NCBI GenBank assembly: GCA_014238425.1
Contig: JABABD010000031.1
Span: forward strand, 45,491-109,490
DNA: 64,000 nt
From: Flavobacteriaceae bacterium
Lineage (GTDB): Bacteria > Bacteroidota > Bacteroidia > Flavobacteriales > Flavobacteriaceae
Direction: 5' to 3'
The notes below the pieces were generated by a model that saw nothing but the letters and a program-made list of their open reading frames with translations, made no database searches and was not told the origin of the DNA. Position numbers and translations under genes: made by a program. Positions 55,098 through 62,804 of the stretch are shown here, piece after piece. Position 1 is the stretch's first letter. Every line of letters begins with the position of its first letter.

Positions 55098-56393
55098 ATG
55101 AAAAGAAAGACACTCATAATTATTACTGTTATTGTTTTAGGCCTATTAGCTTTGCTTATTGGCGGTAAGAAAGCAGGATGGTTTGGTAACCAAACAACTG
55201 GTAAACAGGTTGAAATCAAGAAGATTTCGACTATGGACATTGTTGAGACTGTTTCTGCCACAGGGAAAATTCAACCTGAAATAGAGGTCAAACTATCAAG
55301 TGAGGTCTCAGGAGAAATTATTGACCTTCCTGTTATTGAGGGCCAACAAGTAAAGAAAGGGCAATTGCTTGTTCGAGTTAATCCAGATATTTACAAAGCT
55401 GGATTAAACCGCTCTCAGGCAACCCTGCAAAATGTCAAGGCTGGACTGGATCAGGCCGAAGCTACTTTGAAAGAAGCTCGAGCTAGTTATAATAGAAATA
55501 AATCACTCTTCGAGAAAGGAATTATTTCGAAAGCTGATTGGGATAGGGCAATATCAGCCTATGAAGGCGCCAAAGCGAATAGAGAATCGGCTTACTATAA
55601 TGTGCAGAGTGCCGGAGCTACTGTAAATGAACAAAGAGATAATCTTAATAGAACAAACATTTATGCGCCAATGAGCGGTACCATTTCTAAGTTGGATGTT
55701 GAACTAGGTGAGCGCGTTGTTGGAACTCAACAAATGACTGGAACAGAAATATTGAGAGTTGCTAACCTAAACAATATGGAAGTTGAAGTAGATGTTAACG
55801 AGAATGATATAGTTAAAGTTACTATAGGAGATTCTACCATAGTTGAAGTGGATGCTTATTTAAAAAAGAAATTTAAAGGATTGGTAACAGAGATTGCTAA
55901 TTCGGCTGGAGCCACATTAACTGCTGATCAAGTCACAAATTTCAAGGTGAAAGTTAGAATTCTTGAAGAATCGTATCAAGATTTACTAGAAGGAAAACCT
56001 GAACATTTTTCACCTTTCCGTCCTGGTATGACTGCTACAGTTGATATTATTACTAAAAAACGAAATGATATCGTCGGCATTCCAATTAGCGCAATTGTTA
56101 TAAAAACAGACACGTCTTCAACTAAAGGTGCTGGTGTTAAAGTAAAATCTGATGGAGGTAAAGAAGAAAAATTTGAATGTGTCTTCATTCATGAAAATGG
56201 CAAAGCTAAATTGCGAGTAGTACAAACAGGAATTCAAGATGATTCTAACATTGAAGTAGTTTCTGGTCTTAAGGCAGATGAAGAAATAATAGTAGGTCCA
56301 TATACGGTAGTTTCTAAAACATTGAAACCAGGTGATAGTGTAGAGCCTAAAAAAGATAAAGCAGTTACTAAAGAAGAGGAAACAGAAGAGTAA
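55098..56393 (+). CDS. membrane-fusion (RND/MacA-type) adaptor, second copy
   Basis: A 431-residue adaptor with an N-terminal helix (about residues 5-24), lipoyl halves around VIEGQQVKKGQLLVRV (about 74-89), a coiled-coil hairpin with NRNKSLFEKGIISKADWDRA, and a beta-barrel domain. The C-terminus is an acidic/lysine-rich tail (about 412-431). It is clearly related to the first adaptor but longer and divergent. It follows the tolC-like gene by 99 bases and precedes tsaB by two. Confidence 0.9.
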   Translation: MKRKTLIIITVIVLGLLALLIGGKKAGWFGNQTTGKQVEIKKISTMDIVETVSATGKIQPEIEVKLSSEVSGEIIDLPVIEGQQVKKGQLLVRVNPDIYKAGLNRSQATLQNVKAGLDQAEATLKEARASYNRNKSLFEKGIISKADWDRAISAYEGAKANRESAYYNVQSAGATVNEQRDNLNRTNIYAPMSGTISKLDVELGERVVGTQQMTGTEILRVANLNNMEVEVDVNENDIVKVTIGDSTIVEVDAYLKKKFKGLVTEIANSAGATLTADQVTNFKVKVRILEESYQDLLEGKPEHFSPFRPGMTATVDIITKKRNDIVGIPISAIVIKTDTSSTKGAGVKVKSDGGKEEKFECVFIHENGKAKLRVVQTGIQDDSNIEVVSGLKADEEIIVGPYTVVSKTLKPGDSVEPKKDKAVTKEEETEE

Positions 56394-56395
56394 AT

Positions 56396-57067
56396 GTGGC
56401 TATAATACTTAATATAGAAACAGCAACAACTAATTGCTCTGTTGCTATTGCGAAAAACGGAGAAACCCTAGCTATTAAAGAAGATTATAGTCAGGGTTTT
56501 TCGCATGCAGAACGTTTGCATACATATATAGATGAGGTTCTCAAAGAATCAAAGATAAATGCGAAATCACTAGATGCTATTGCGGTAAGTAATGGGCCTG
56601 GTTCTTACACGGGTTTACGGATTGGTGTCTCAGCAGCTAAAGGGCTATGTTTTGCTGTAAATAAACCTCTTATTTCGGTGTCAACACTAAGGTCTCTTTC
56701 ATATCAAGTAAGCATATCTGATGGATATATTATCCCTATGTTAGATGCTAGGCGTATGGAAGTGTATTCTGCTATTTTTGATGCATCACATATTCAAATA
56801 CGCGAAACTCAAGCACAAATACTTGATGAAAACTCTTTTATAGAATATTTAAACAAGGGAATTGTTTATTTTATTGGGACGGGAGTTGAAAAAACAAAAG
56901 ATATTATTAAACATAAGAACGCCGTTTTTATTGAGAATAAATTGCCTTCAGCTAATGAGATGAGTGCCCTCTCTTATAATAAATATAAAATAGACGACAC
57001 CGAAAATGTCGCCTATTTTGAGCCCTATTATCTAAAGGATTTTGTTGCAATAAAACCTAATAATTAA
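56396..57067 (+). CDS. tsaB: tRNA threonylcarbamoyladenosine biosynthesis protein TsaB
   Basis: A 223-residue protein of the YeaZ/TsaB family, which partners TsaD and TsaE in making the t6A base at position 37 of ANN-decoding tRNAs. The ASKHA-type N-terminus ILNIETATTNCSVAIA, the HAERLH segment and VSNGPGSYTGLRIGVSAAKG (about 65-84) identify it. The start is GTG at 56396, two bases after the adaptor stop; the overlapping ATG at 56394 is out of frame and stops at once. It is an essential housekeeping gene carried at the end of the exporter unit. Its last four bases overlap the convergent mscS gene. Confidence 0.93.
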   Translation: MAIILNIETATTNCSVAIAKNGETLAIKEDYSQGFSHAERLHTYIDEVLKESKINAKSLDAIAVSNGPGSYTGLRIGVSAAKGLCFAVNKPLISVSTLRSLSYQVSISDGYIIPMLDARRMEVYSAIFDASHIQIRETQAQILDENSFIEYLNKGIVYFIGTGVEKTKDIIKHKNAVFIENKLPSANEMSALSYNKYKIDDTENVAYFEPYYLKDFVAIKPNN

Positions 57068-57876
57068 CCTTCTTTTTGTATTTCAACAGCGTGTGGATAA
57101 GGTATTTCTATTCCAGCTTCATCTAATGCCAATTTACATCTTTCCAATGTTCCAAAATACACATCCCAATAATCCGCAACAGATGACCAAGGTCGTACTG
57201 CGAAATTAACAGAGCTATCCGCCAATTCAGATACATTTATTGATGGTGCTGGATCTTTCAAGACTTTAGGATCGGATGTCAAAACTTTCATTAATACATC
57301 TTTAGTTTTTTTTATGTCTTCATCATAACCCACACCTATGGTTAGGTCAACTCTAAGTTTACCCTCAGAACTATAATTCGTTATATTGCCGTTAGACAGA
57401 GCGCCATTAGGTATAATGACTTCTTTATTGGTAGGTGTGAGAATTTTTGTTGTAAAAATCTCAATCTCTTTAACAACTCCTAATTCTCCTTGAGCTTCGA
57501 TTAAATCTCCAATTTTTATGGGTTTGAAGATCATAAGTAATACACCGCCAGCAAAATTACCAAGAGAACCTTGCAAGGCTAATCCTATAGCCAGACCAGC
57601 CGCCGCAATAACAGCAGCAAAAGATGTGGTTTCGACACCTAGTTTTCCTAGAATAGCAATTATGAGTAATATTTTTAATATCCAGCCTACTAGATTTAGT
57701 AAGAATTTTTGTAAGCTTTTATCGTAGTCTTTTTTGGTCATGACGACTTCAAGGCCACGTGTTATTCTCTTGATAATCCAAGAACCAATAATCCATATGG
57801 CAATAGCAGCAATAACTTTGATACCATATTCTGAAGCAAAATCTATTCCTTTATCTATCCATTTTTCTAATTCCAT
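57064..57876 (-). CDS. mscS: small-conductance mechanosensitive channel (MscS family)
   Basis: A 270-residue channel that releases solutes on hypo-osmotic shock. Three transmembrane helices are seen (about residues 18-36, 60-80 and 85-110). The pore-lining third helix has the Gly/Ala pattern AAAGLAIGLALQGSLGNFAGG, given here in parts at about 90-110. The beta domain with IIPNGALSNGNITNYS and the C-terminal alpha/beta domain follow. The length matches E. coli MscS (286). It is a single gene convergent with tsaB. Confidence 0.93.
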   Translation of the reverse strand: MELEKWIDKGIDFASEYGIKVIAAIAIWIIGSWIIKRITRGLEVVMTKKDYDKSLQKFLLNLVGWILKILLIIAILGKLGVETTSFAAVIAAAGLAIGLALQGSLGNFAGGVLLMIFKPIKIGDLIEAQGELGVVKEIEIFTTKILTPTNKEVIIPNGALSNGNITNYSSEGKLRVDLTIGVGYDEDIKKTKDVLMKVLTSDPKVLKDPAPSINVSELADSSVNFAVRPWSSVADYWDVYFGTLERCKLALDEAGIEIPYPHAVEIQKEG

Positions 57877-58005
57877 TGTAACACATATTTTGGGTTAATT
57901 AATGCCTCGAATTTACAAGATTAAGGTAAGAGTATGAAGTTCTTTTGAGCTTAAGATTTATGCGATATCGATTAACTTAAAAATTTAATCGATAATCTAA
58001 CATTA

Positions 58006-58034
58006 AAAAAGGATGCTGATTCAGCATCCTTTTT
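58006..58034 (-). terminator. intrinsic terminator of the secreted unknown-protein gene
   Basis: AAAAAGGATGC (58006-58016) pairs with GCATCCTTTTT (58024-58034) around TGATTCA. The A-run on the left gives a T-run on the minus strand, so it ends the minus-strand gene that stops at 58079. It is nearly symmetrical and could work in both directions. Confidence 0.82.
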
Positions 58035-58039
58035 ATAAT

Positions 58040-58065
58040 TTAAAACAACTATTTAAAACAACTAT
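58040..58065. repeat. 13-base tandem direct repeat
   Basis: The 13-base unit TTAAAACAACTAT occurs twice in immediate tandem at 58040-58052 and 58053-58065, between a terminator and the stop of the secreted-protein gene. It is short and may be a chance duplication. Confidence 0.6.
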
Positions 58066-58078
58066 GTTTAAATTCGTT

Positions 58079-58771
58079 TTAGCTATTTAAGAAATTTACA
58101 AGTTTAATAAGGTCTTGTTTGTCTTTTAAACTAATTCTTTCTTTTTTGATGAATTTTGCTACATCTTTACCTGGGAATAATTTTATAAGCTCTTTCTTTT
58201 TTCTTGGCATGAGAATGGCTGTGTTTTCTTCCATACTTAAGTAAAAAGTATCATCTGCTCTTTTGAATTTTGCAGGTCTATCTGACTGATAGCTATTAGC
58301 AGCTACTTGTTTGTTTATAAACTCAACATATTCTTTATTAAGAAGTTTTATATTTGCATTAGGACTGCTTTCTACTATAAAAAAGCCTGTTTTTTTCTTT
58401 GAATCAGCAATGTTAAAGGTCTGATACCTTTTCTTTGAACTCATAACGGTCACAAAAACACCAGGGATGTTTTTATTAAGAGCTAAGGCTTTTTCATTAT
58501 CCTTTATTACCATTTCGTCATTGACAGCATTGTATCTTACCATATATACTTGGTTTGGCATAGTCGATACTTTTCCAGGCACAAAATTAGTTGGTATATA
58601 AGGAGAGCCAGCGATATTTTCTACATTAATAGGAGTAGATGGTAAAAGCACTGCCATCGAGGCACCGCCACTATTACCACTATTAGATATTTGAACTAAT
58701 CTTTGAGAGAAACCAAAACTCACAAAAGTTACTGCAAGAACTGCACTTAATACGGATTTTTTCATAATCAT
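58079..58771 (-). CDS. secreted protein of unknown function
   Basis: A 230-residue protein with a signal peptide (SVLSAVLAVTFVSFGFS, then QRLVQ). The mature part is rich in Lys and Asn, with a Gly/Ser stretch near SGNSGGASMAVLL. It contains a long segment rich in lysine (RKKKELIKLFPGKDVAKFIKK) near residues 190-210, given here in part. I do not recognise a family. A start at 58765 (MKKSVLSA) is as likely as 58771. It is a single gene with its own promoter-like box and terminator, so it is probably expressed on its own. Confidence 0.75.
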   Translation of the reverse strand: MIMKKSVLSAVLAVTFVSFGFSQRLVQISNSGNSGGASMAVLLPSTPINVENIAGSPYIPTNFVPGKVSTMPNQVYMVRYNAVNDEMVIKDNEKALALNKNIPGVFVTVMSSKKRYQTFNIADSKKKTGFFIVESSPNANIKLLNKEYVEFINKQVAANSYQSDRPAKFKRADDTFYLSMEENTAILMPRKKKELIKLFPGKDVAKFIKKERISLKDKQDLIKLVNFLNS

Positions 58772-58802
58772 TTTTTTAATTGATTCTTAACTATTTTTTT
58801 TA

Positions 58803-58833
58803 CAAATATAAGGTGTCAACAATCATACCGAAA
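58803..58833 (-). promoter_or_regulatory. possible promoter of the secreted unknown-protein gene
   Basis: On the minus strand TATATTTG (58803-58810) matches TAnnTTTG, 31 bases before the start codon. At 19-base spacing stands TTTC (58830-58833), one base from TTTG. It lies within 34 bases of the convergently ordered DUF1304 stop. Confidence 0.5.
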
Positions 58834-58836
58834 AAA

Positions 58837-59199
58837 TTAGTGATTATTTAACATTATTATGGTAAAAGCAATAATCGCAGGAATGGATTGTACATAGAAT
58901 AATCTAACTTTTTTGGTGGAGTAGGCACCATAGATTCCGGCTATAACAATACATCCTAAAAAGAAAAGTATAAAAGAGATGTTTTCTTTCCATAAAGAAA
59001 AGAGCAATCCGCTCGCTAAAAAACCATTGTACAAACCTTGATTAGCAGCCAATACTTTGGTTTCTTCTGCAAATTCTTTGGATTTCAATCCGAATGTCTT
59101 TATGCCTTTTGGCATTGTCCATAGAAACATTTCCAACACCAGGAAGTAGATGTGTTCTAGTGCTACAAAGATAACGAGAATGGTTGCAACTGTTTTCAT
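58837..59199 (-). CDS. DUF1304 membrane protein
   Basis: A 120-residue integral membrane protein with four helices (about 3-22, 53-70, 73-90 and 98-115). The conserved DUF1304 elements are HIYFLVLEMFLW (about residues 17-28), NQGLYNGFLASGLLFSL (about 54-70) and AGIYGAYS (about 87-94). The function of the family is unknown. It starts six bases after the stop of the DUF255 gene on the same strand, so the two form an operon. Confidence 0.87.
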   Translation of the reverse strand: MKTVATILVIFVALEHIYFLVLEMFLWTMPKGIKTFGLKSKEFAEETKVLAANQGLYNGFLASGLLFSLWKENISFILFFLGCIVIAGIYGAYSTKKVRLFYVQSIPAIIAFTIIMLNNH

Positions 59200-59205
59200 A
59201 TGTTT

Positions 59206-61317
59206 TTATTTATCGATTAGTTTTAGTGCTTGGTTGACCTCTGATACTGGAAGTTTGCAGGCTCTATTCACACAAACATAAATCATAGTATCATCGTCGT
59301 TGAACCTATTCAATAACAAAGGCATATTGTTTTCTTTTTCGGTTGCAGCTAAGAGTTTATTTGGGATATAGTATGCGTTCAATTCCTGTATTTTCTTGAA
59401 AGCATTGTTACCAGCGACTGCAACTTCATAATAGTTGTTCGTGTAATTTAGCATAAGATCCAGCCAATTCGAATATGCTGAAGGATAAGCCGCAATTTCC
59501 GATGACACATTATTTAACATTGTTCTGGCTGTGTCAGCATAAGCTTCATTATCAAAATAGTGAGACAGTTTAAATAGGTTTTTAGCCATTATCGAATTGC
59601 TGGCAGGAATCACATTGTCTCGGTATTCCACATTTCTTGTAACCAATAAAGGATCTTGATCTGATGTAAAATAAAACATCTTATTGGTGTCATCAAAGAA
59701 ATGGTCAAGAGCATAATTATTAAGATCTCTTGCTTTTAGGAGCCATGTTTCATTAAAAGAGATTTCGTAAAGTGTTATAAGGCCTTCAATAGAAGAGGCA
59801 TAATCTTCTAAATAGCCATTAATTGAGTTTTCGCCTTCTTTATAAGAACGATATAAGCCTCCATCTTCTTGCATTCTTTTATTCACAAGAAATTCGGCAT
59901 TTTTTTTCGCTGATTCTAGAAATGATTCTTTACCAAAAGCACGATAGGCATCACAATAGGCCTTTAACATTAATCCATTCCATGATGTCAAGGATTTGTC
60001 ATCAAGCCTCGGTCTTGGACGTTTTTCTCTTTCTACTAACAGCGATTTTTTCCAACTTGTCACTTTTTTTGCTAAATCCTCTATCGAGATATTATGTTTT
60101 TCGGAAATAACGTTATCGCTTTGGTTTCGTATCAGTACATAGTTGCCTTTTTCCCAAAGTCCGTAATTATTAATATTATAATAATCTGAAAACAGCTCAA
60201 AATCGGCGCCTAACAACTGTTTTAAGTTATCTTTTGTCCAGACATAAAAGGCACCTTCTTCTAATTCCTCAGTTTCATCTAAGCTATCGGCGTCTAAAGA
60301 CGAATAAAAAACACCTTCGTCTGTTGTTAATTCTCTCTTGACAAACTCTAATGTCTCATATACGATAGTTTTGTACAAGTCATTTTTTGTTAATAGATAA
60401 GCATCAGAATATAAACTTACTAATTGTGCATTATCATAGAGCATTTTCTCAAAATGAGGGACATGCCATTTGTCATCGACTGAATATCTTGAAAACCCAC
60501 CTCCAATTTGGTCATAAACACCCCCATATGCCATTTGCGTTAATGTAGTATTAACATATTCTAGAAGCTTTTCATCATCAGTTTGATGAGCATAACGCAT
60601 TAAAAAATGATAATTGTTGGGCATCATGAATTTGGGCGCGCGATTCATACCACCTTTTCTTTTATCAAATGAATTTGACCATTTCGCAACGCTATTAGCT
60701 ATTGTTTCTTTTTTGAAAACAGCAGCATCTGTATTCAAGGTCACCAAGTCCATCGATTTGATACCTTCTTCTAGTTTAGTTGCATATTCGCGCAATTGCT
60801 CTGGAGTTTTAATGTATACATCAGATATCTGTTCTAAAGCGTTTATCCAATCATTTTTCCTGAAATAAGTGCCTCCCCAAACGGGTCTTCCATCTGGCAA
60901 AGCAATAACATTTAAAGGCCATCCTCCGCTGCCAGTCATAAGCTGCACAGCATTCATGTACACTTGATCTACATCTGGTCGTTCTTCACGATCGACCTTA
61001 ACATTAATAAAATTATCGTTCATCACCTGAGCTACTAGGCTGTCTTCAAAACTCTCGTGTTCCATCACATGACACCAATGACAAGCAGAATACCCAACAC
61101 TAATAAGTAGTAGTTTGTTTTTGTCTTTGGCTTCTTTTAGGGTTTCATCGTTCCAAGCTCTCCAATTTACAGGGTTATGGGCGTGTTGAAGTAAGTAAGG
61201 ACTCGTCTCATTAATGAGGTCATTGGTATATTTATGAGTCATTTGTTCGGAAGTTTGACTTTTACAATTGAAAAGGGCTGATGCCGCAATTATGATAAGT
61301 AGAAGATGTTTCTGCAT
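59206..61317 (-). CDS. DUF255 thioredoxin-domain protein (YyaL-like), lipoprotein form
   Basis: A 703-residue protein with a DUF255 thioredoxin-like N-terminal domain (about 30-190) and a six-hairpin (alpha/alpha)6 domain (about 230-650), as in YyaL and mammalian spermatogenesis-associated protein 20. The CxxC is [14 protein letters not shown] (about residues 78-91), preceded by NPVNWRAW. The N-terminus looks like a lipoprotein signal ([14 protein letters not shown]), with C18 lipidated, whereas many homologues are cytosolic. The substrate is unknown; the helical domain resembles N-acylglucosamine epimerase and glycoside hydrolases. It forms an operon with DUF1304. Confidence 0.88.
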   Translation of the reverse strand: MQKHLLLIIIAASALFNCKSQTSEQMTHKYTNDLINETSPYLLQHAHNPVNWRAWNDETLKEAKDKNKLLLISVGYSACHWCHVMEHESFEDSLVAQVMNDNFINVKVDREERPDVDQVYMNAVQLMTGSGGWPLNVIALPDGRPVWGGTYFRKNDWINALEQISDVYIKTPEQLREYATKLEEGIKSMDLVTLNTDAAVFKKETIANSVAKWSNSFDKRKGGMNRAPKFMMPNNYHFLMRYAHQTDDEKLLEYVNTTLTQMAYGGVYDQIGGGFSRYSVDDKWHVPHFEKMLYDNAQLVSLYSDAYLLTKNDLYKTIVYETLEFVKRELTTDEGVFYSSLDADSLDETEELEEGAFYVWTKDNLKQLLGADFELFSDYYNINNYGLWEKGNYVLIRNQSDNVISEKHNISIEDLAKKVTSWKKSLLVEREKRPRPRLDDKSLTSWNGLMLKAYCDAYRAFGKESFLESAKKNAEFLVNKRMQEDGGLYRSYKEGENSINGYLEDYASSIEGLITLYEISFNETWLLKARDLNNYALDHFFDDTNKMFYFTSDQDPLLVTRNVEYRDNVIPASNSIMAKNLFKLSHYFDNEAYADTARTMLNNVSSEIAAYPSAYSNWLDLMLNYTNNYYEVAVAGNNAFKKIQELNAYYIPNKLLAATEKENNMPLLLNRFNDDDTMIYVCVNRACKLPVSEVNQALKLIDK

Positions 61318-61343
61318 ACTACCAAAGGTAACAGATTATAACA

Positions 61344-61372
61344 AAAAAGCGCCCTTCTTAAGAGCGCTTTTT
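61344..61372 (-). terminator. intrinsic terminator of the dodecin gene
   Basis: AAAAAGCGC (61344-61352) pairs with GCGCTTTTT (61364-61372) around an 11-base loop. On the minus strand it ends in a T-run, which places the stop of the dodecin transcript here before the DUF255 gene at 61317. Confidence 0.82.
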
Positions 61373-61391
61373 ATGTTTTGTTTAAGTGAAT

Positions 61392-61592
61392 TTAGTTTAC
61401 TTCAAAAGTCACTTTCAGGTTAACCCTAAATTCTGTTACCTCATCGCCTTTAACAATGGCGCTTTGATCTTGTACATAAACAGATCGTATGTTCTTGACT
61501 GTTTTAGATGCATGCTTCACAGCCTTTTTTGTTGCATCTTCCCAGCTTGAGTTAGAATTTGATAATACTTCAATTACCTTTAATACTGCCAT
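61392..61592 (-). CDS. dodecin family flavin-binding protein
   Basis: A 66-residue dodecin, which forms a hollow dodecamer that stores and buffers flavins. The sequence has the family's single domain: VLKVIEVLSNSNSSWEDATKKAV (in two parts) with the flavin-stacking tryptophan W17, then RSVYVQDQSAIVKGDEV and a last strand FRVNLKVTFEVN. The length is typical. It is a single gene with its own terminator, lying between the DUF255 and NifU-family genes. Confidence 0.92.
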   Translation of the reverse strand: MAVLKVIEVLSNSNSSWEDATKKAVKHASKTVKNIRSVYVQDQSAIVKGDEVTEFRVNLKVTFEVN

Positions 61593-61725
61593 AATCTTTT
61601 ATTTTTTTGAGTTAATTTTTATGTGAATTATAAAATTACTGAATAATAGAAGAATTACAGACAGGATACTCTTAAAATAAAACCTAGATCATAGACGAAA
61701 TACGCATTTATCAGATAAATAACAC

Positions 61726-62628
61726 TTATCCGTTTATAGCCTCTACCATACTCACTTTATCCTTGAGCATTTCCTTTAGCATATTTTCAATACCATTTTT
61801 TAAGGTGAAGGTTGATGATGGACAACCGCTGCACGCTCCTTGCAAAATCACCTTTACAATTTTGCTGTTTGGATCATAAGATTCAAACTGAATGTTACCA
61901 CCATCACTGGCAACGGCGGGTTTGATATATTCTTCTAGAATATTAACGATTTCTTTAGAGATGTCATCAAGATTCTCAAACTCTTTTTCTTGTTGTTGAA
62001 GGGTTTTTTGCTTCACTTCTGGTGCATCGGTAGAAACAATTGTTTTTCCGTTTTCTATATATGCTCGAATAAACTCACGTAATTCCATGGTGATATCTTC
62101 CCAGTCAGCCATCTCAAACTTAGTAATAGAGATATAGTTTTCATCGATGAATACATTCTTGACAAAAGGAAAATGAAACAATTCTGTTGCAAAAGGCGAA
62201 TAAGACGCCTCATCTATAGAGGTAAACTCATGTGTTGCTGTAACAATCCTTTTATTAGCCACGAATTTAACAGCTGATGGATTAGGTGTGCTTTCAGCAT
62301 ATACAGTAACAGGTACTTTCTTGTTTTTAATACCTTCAGTAACGATTACACCACCATCATTTAAATAGGCCTCTATTTGCGTTTTTACTTCTTCTTTAAC
62401 GTCGTCCCATTCAATGATGTTAAATCTCTCAATGGCAATAAAATTTCCTGAGATATATATTTTTTTAACAAATGGCAAATAGAATAATTCCTGTGCCAAT
62501 GGCGAATTCTTTGCTTCATCTATATTGTTAAACTCAAAGCTTTCGTGCTGTGTTAAGAACTCGGTAGCTTCAAATTTTATAATGGCAGGATTGGTAGTTG
62601 GGTGTATAGAAATTTGAAAATCTGGCAT
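61726..62628 (-). CDS. NifU family iron-sulfur scaffold protein with duplicated N-domain
   Basis: A 300-residue protein. Residues about 5-85 and 105-195 are two copies of the Nfu_N domain, both with the HEF/HESF, SPLA/SPFA, LF(Y/H)(L/F)PFVK and W(D/E)D(V/I) patterns. The C-terminal NifU domain (about 215-300) holds the cluster cysteines in GACSGCPSS (about 263-270). Such proteins carry and deliver 4Fe-4S clusters, and here the many clusters of ActB, QueG and others could be clients. The duplicated N-domain is normal for Bacteroidota but unusual elsewhere. Single minus-strand gene. Confidence 0.9.
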   Translation of the reverse strand: MPDFQISIHPTTNPAIIKFEATEFLTQHESFEFNNIDEAKNSPLAQELFYLPFVKKIYISGNFIAIERFNIIEWDDVKEEVKTQIEAYLNDGGVIVTEGIKNKKVPVTVYAESTPNPSAVKFVANKRIVTATHEFTSIDEASYSPFATELFHFPFVKNVFIDENYISITKFEMADWEDITMELREFIRAYIENGKTIVSTDAPEVKQKTLQQQEKEFENLDDISKEIVNILEEYIKPAVASDGGNIQFESYDPNSKIVKVILQGACSGCPSSTFTLKNGIENMLKEMLKDKVSMVEAING

Positions 62629-62644
62629 AACAGCAATTTTTATG

Positions 62645-62652
62645 CAAAGATA
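62645..62652 (-). promoter_or_regulatory. possible -7 box of the nifU-like gene (TATCTTTG)
   Basis: On the minus strand TATCTTTG matches TAnnTTTG and lies 16 bases before the start codon. No good -33 box is found at 19 bases. Confidence 0.45.
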
Positions 62653-62779
62653 ATAAACTAATGAAGATTAGCGTTTCTTTAAAGATGCCAAAATAAGGAT
62701 GGTTTTTACATGGAAACCTTGTTTTTTGTCAAGTTATCTAATTTTTCAGGAATTTAACATAAGAACGCCTGAGTTTCAA

Positions 62780-62787
62780 TATATTTG
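62780..62787 (+). promoter_or_regulatory. possible -7 box of the choice-of-anchor L gene (TATATTTG)
   Basis: TATATTTG is a full match to TAnnTTTG, 17 bases before the GTG start at 62805. No TTTG lies at 19 bases, so support is partial. Confidence 0.45.
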
Positions 62788-62804
62788 AGATTCAAAAAAA
62801 AGCG

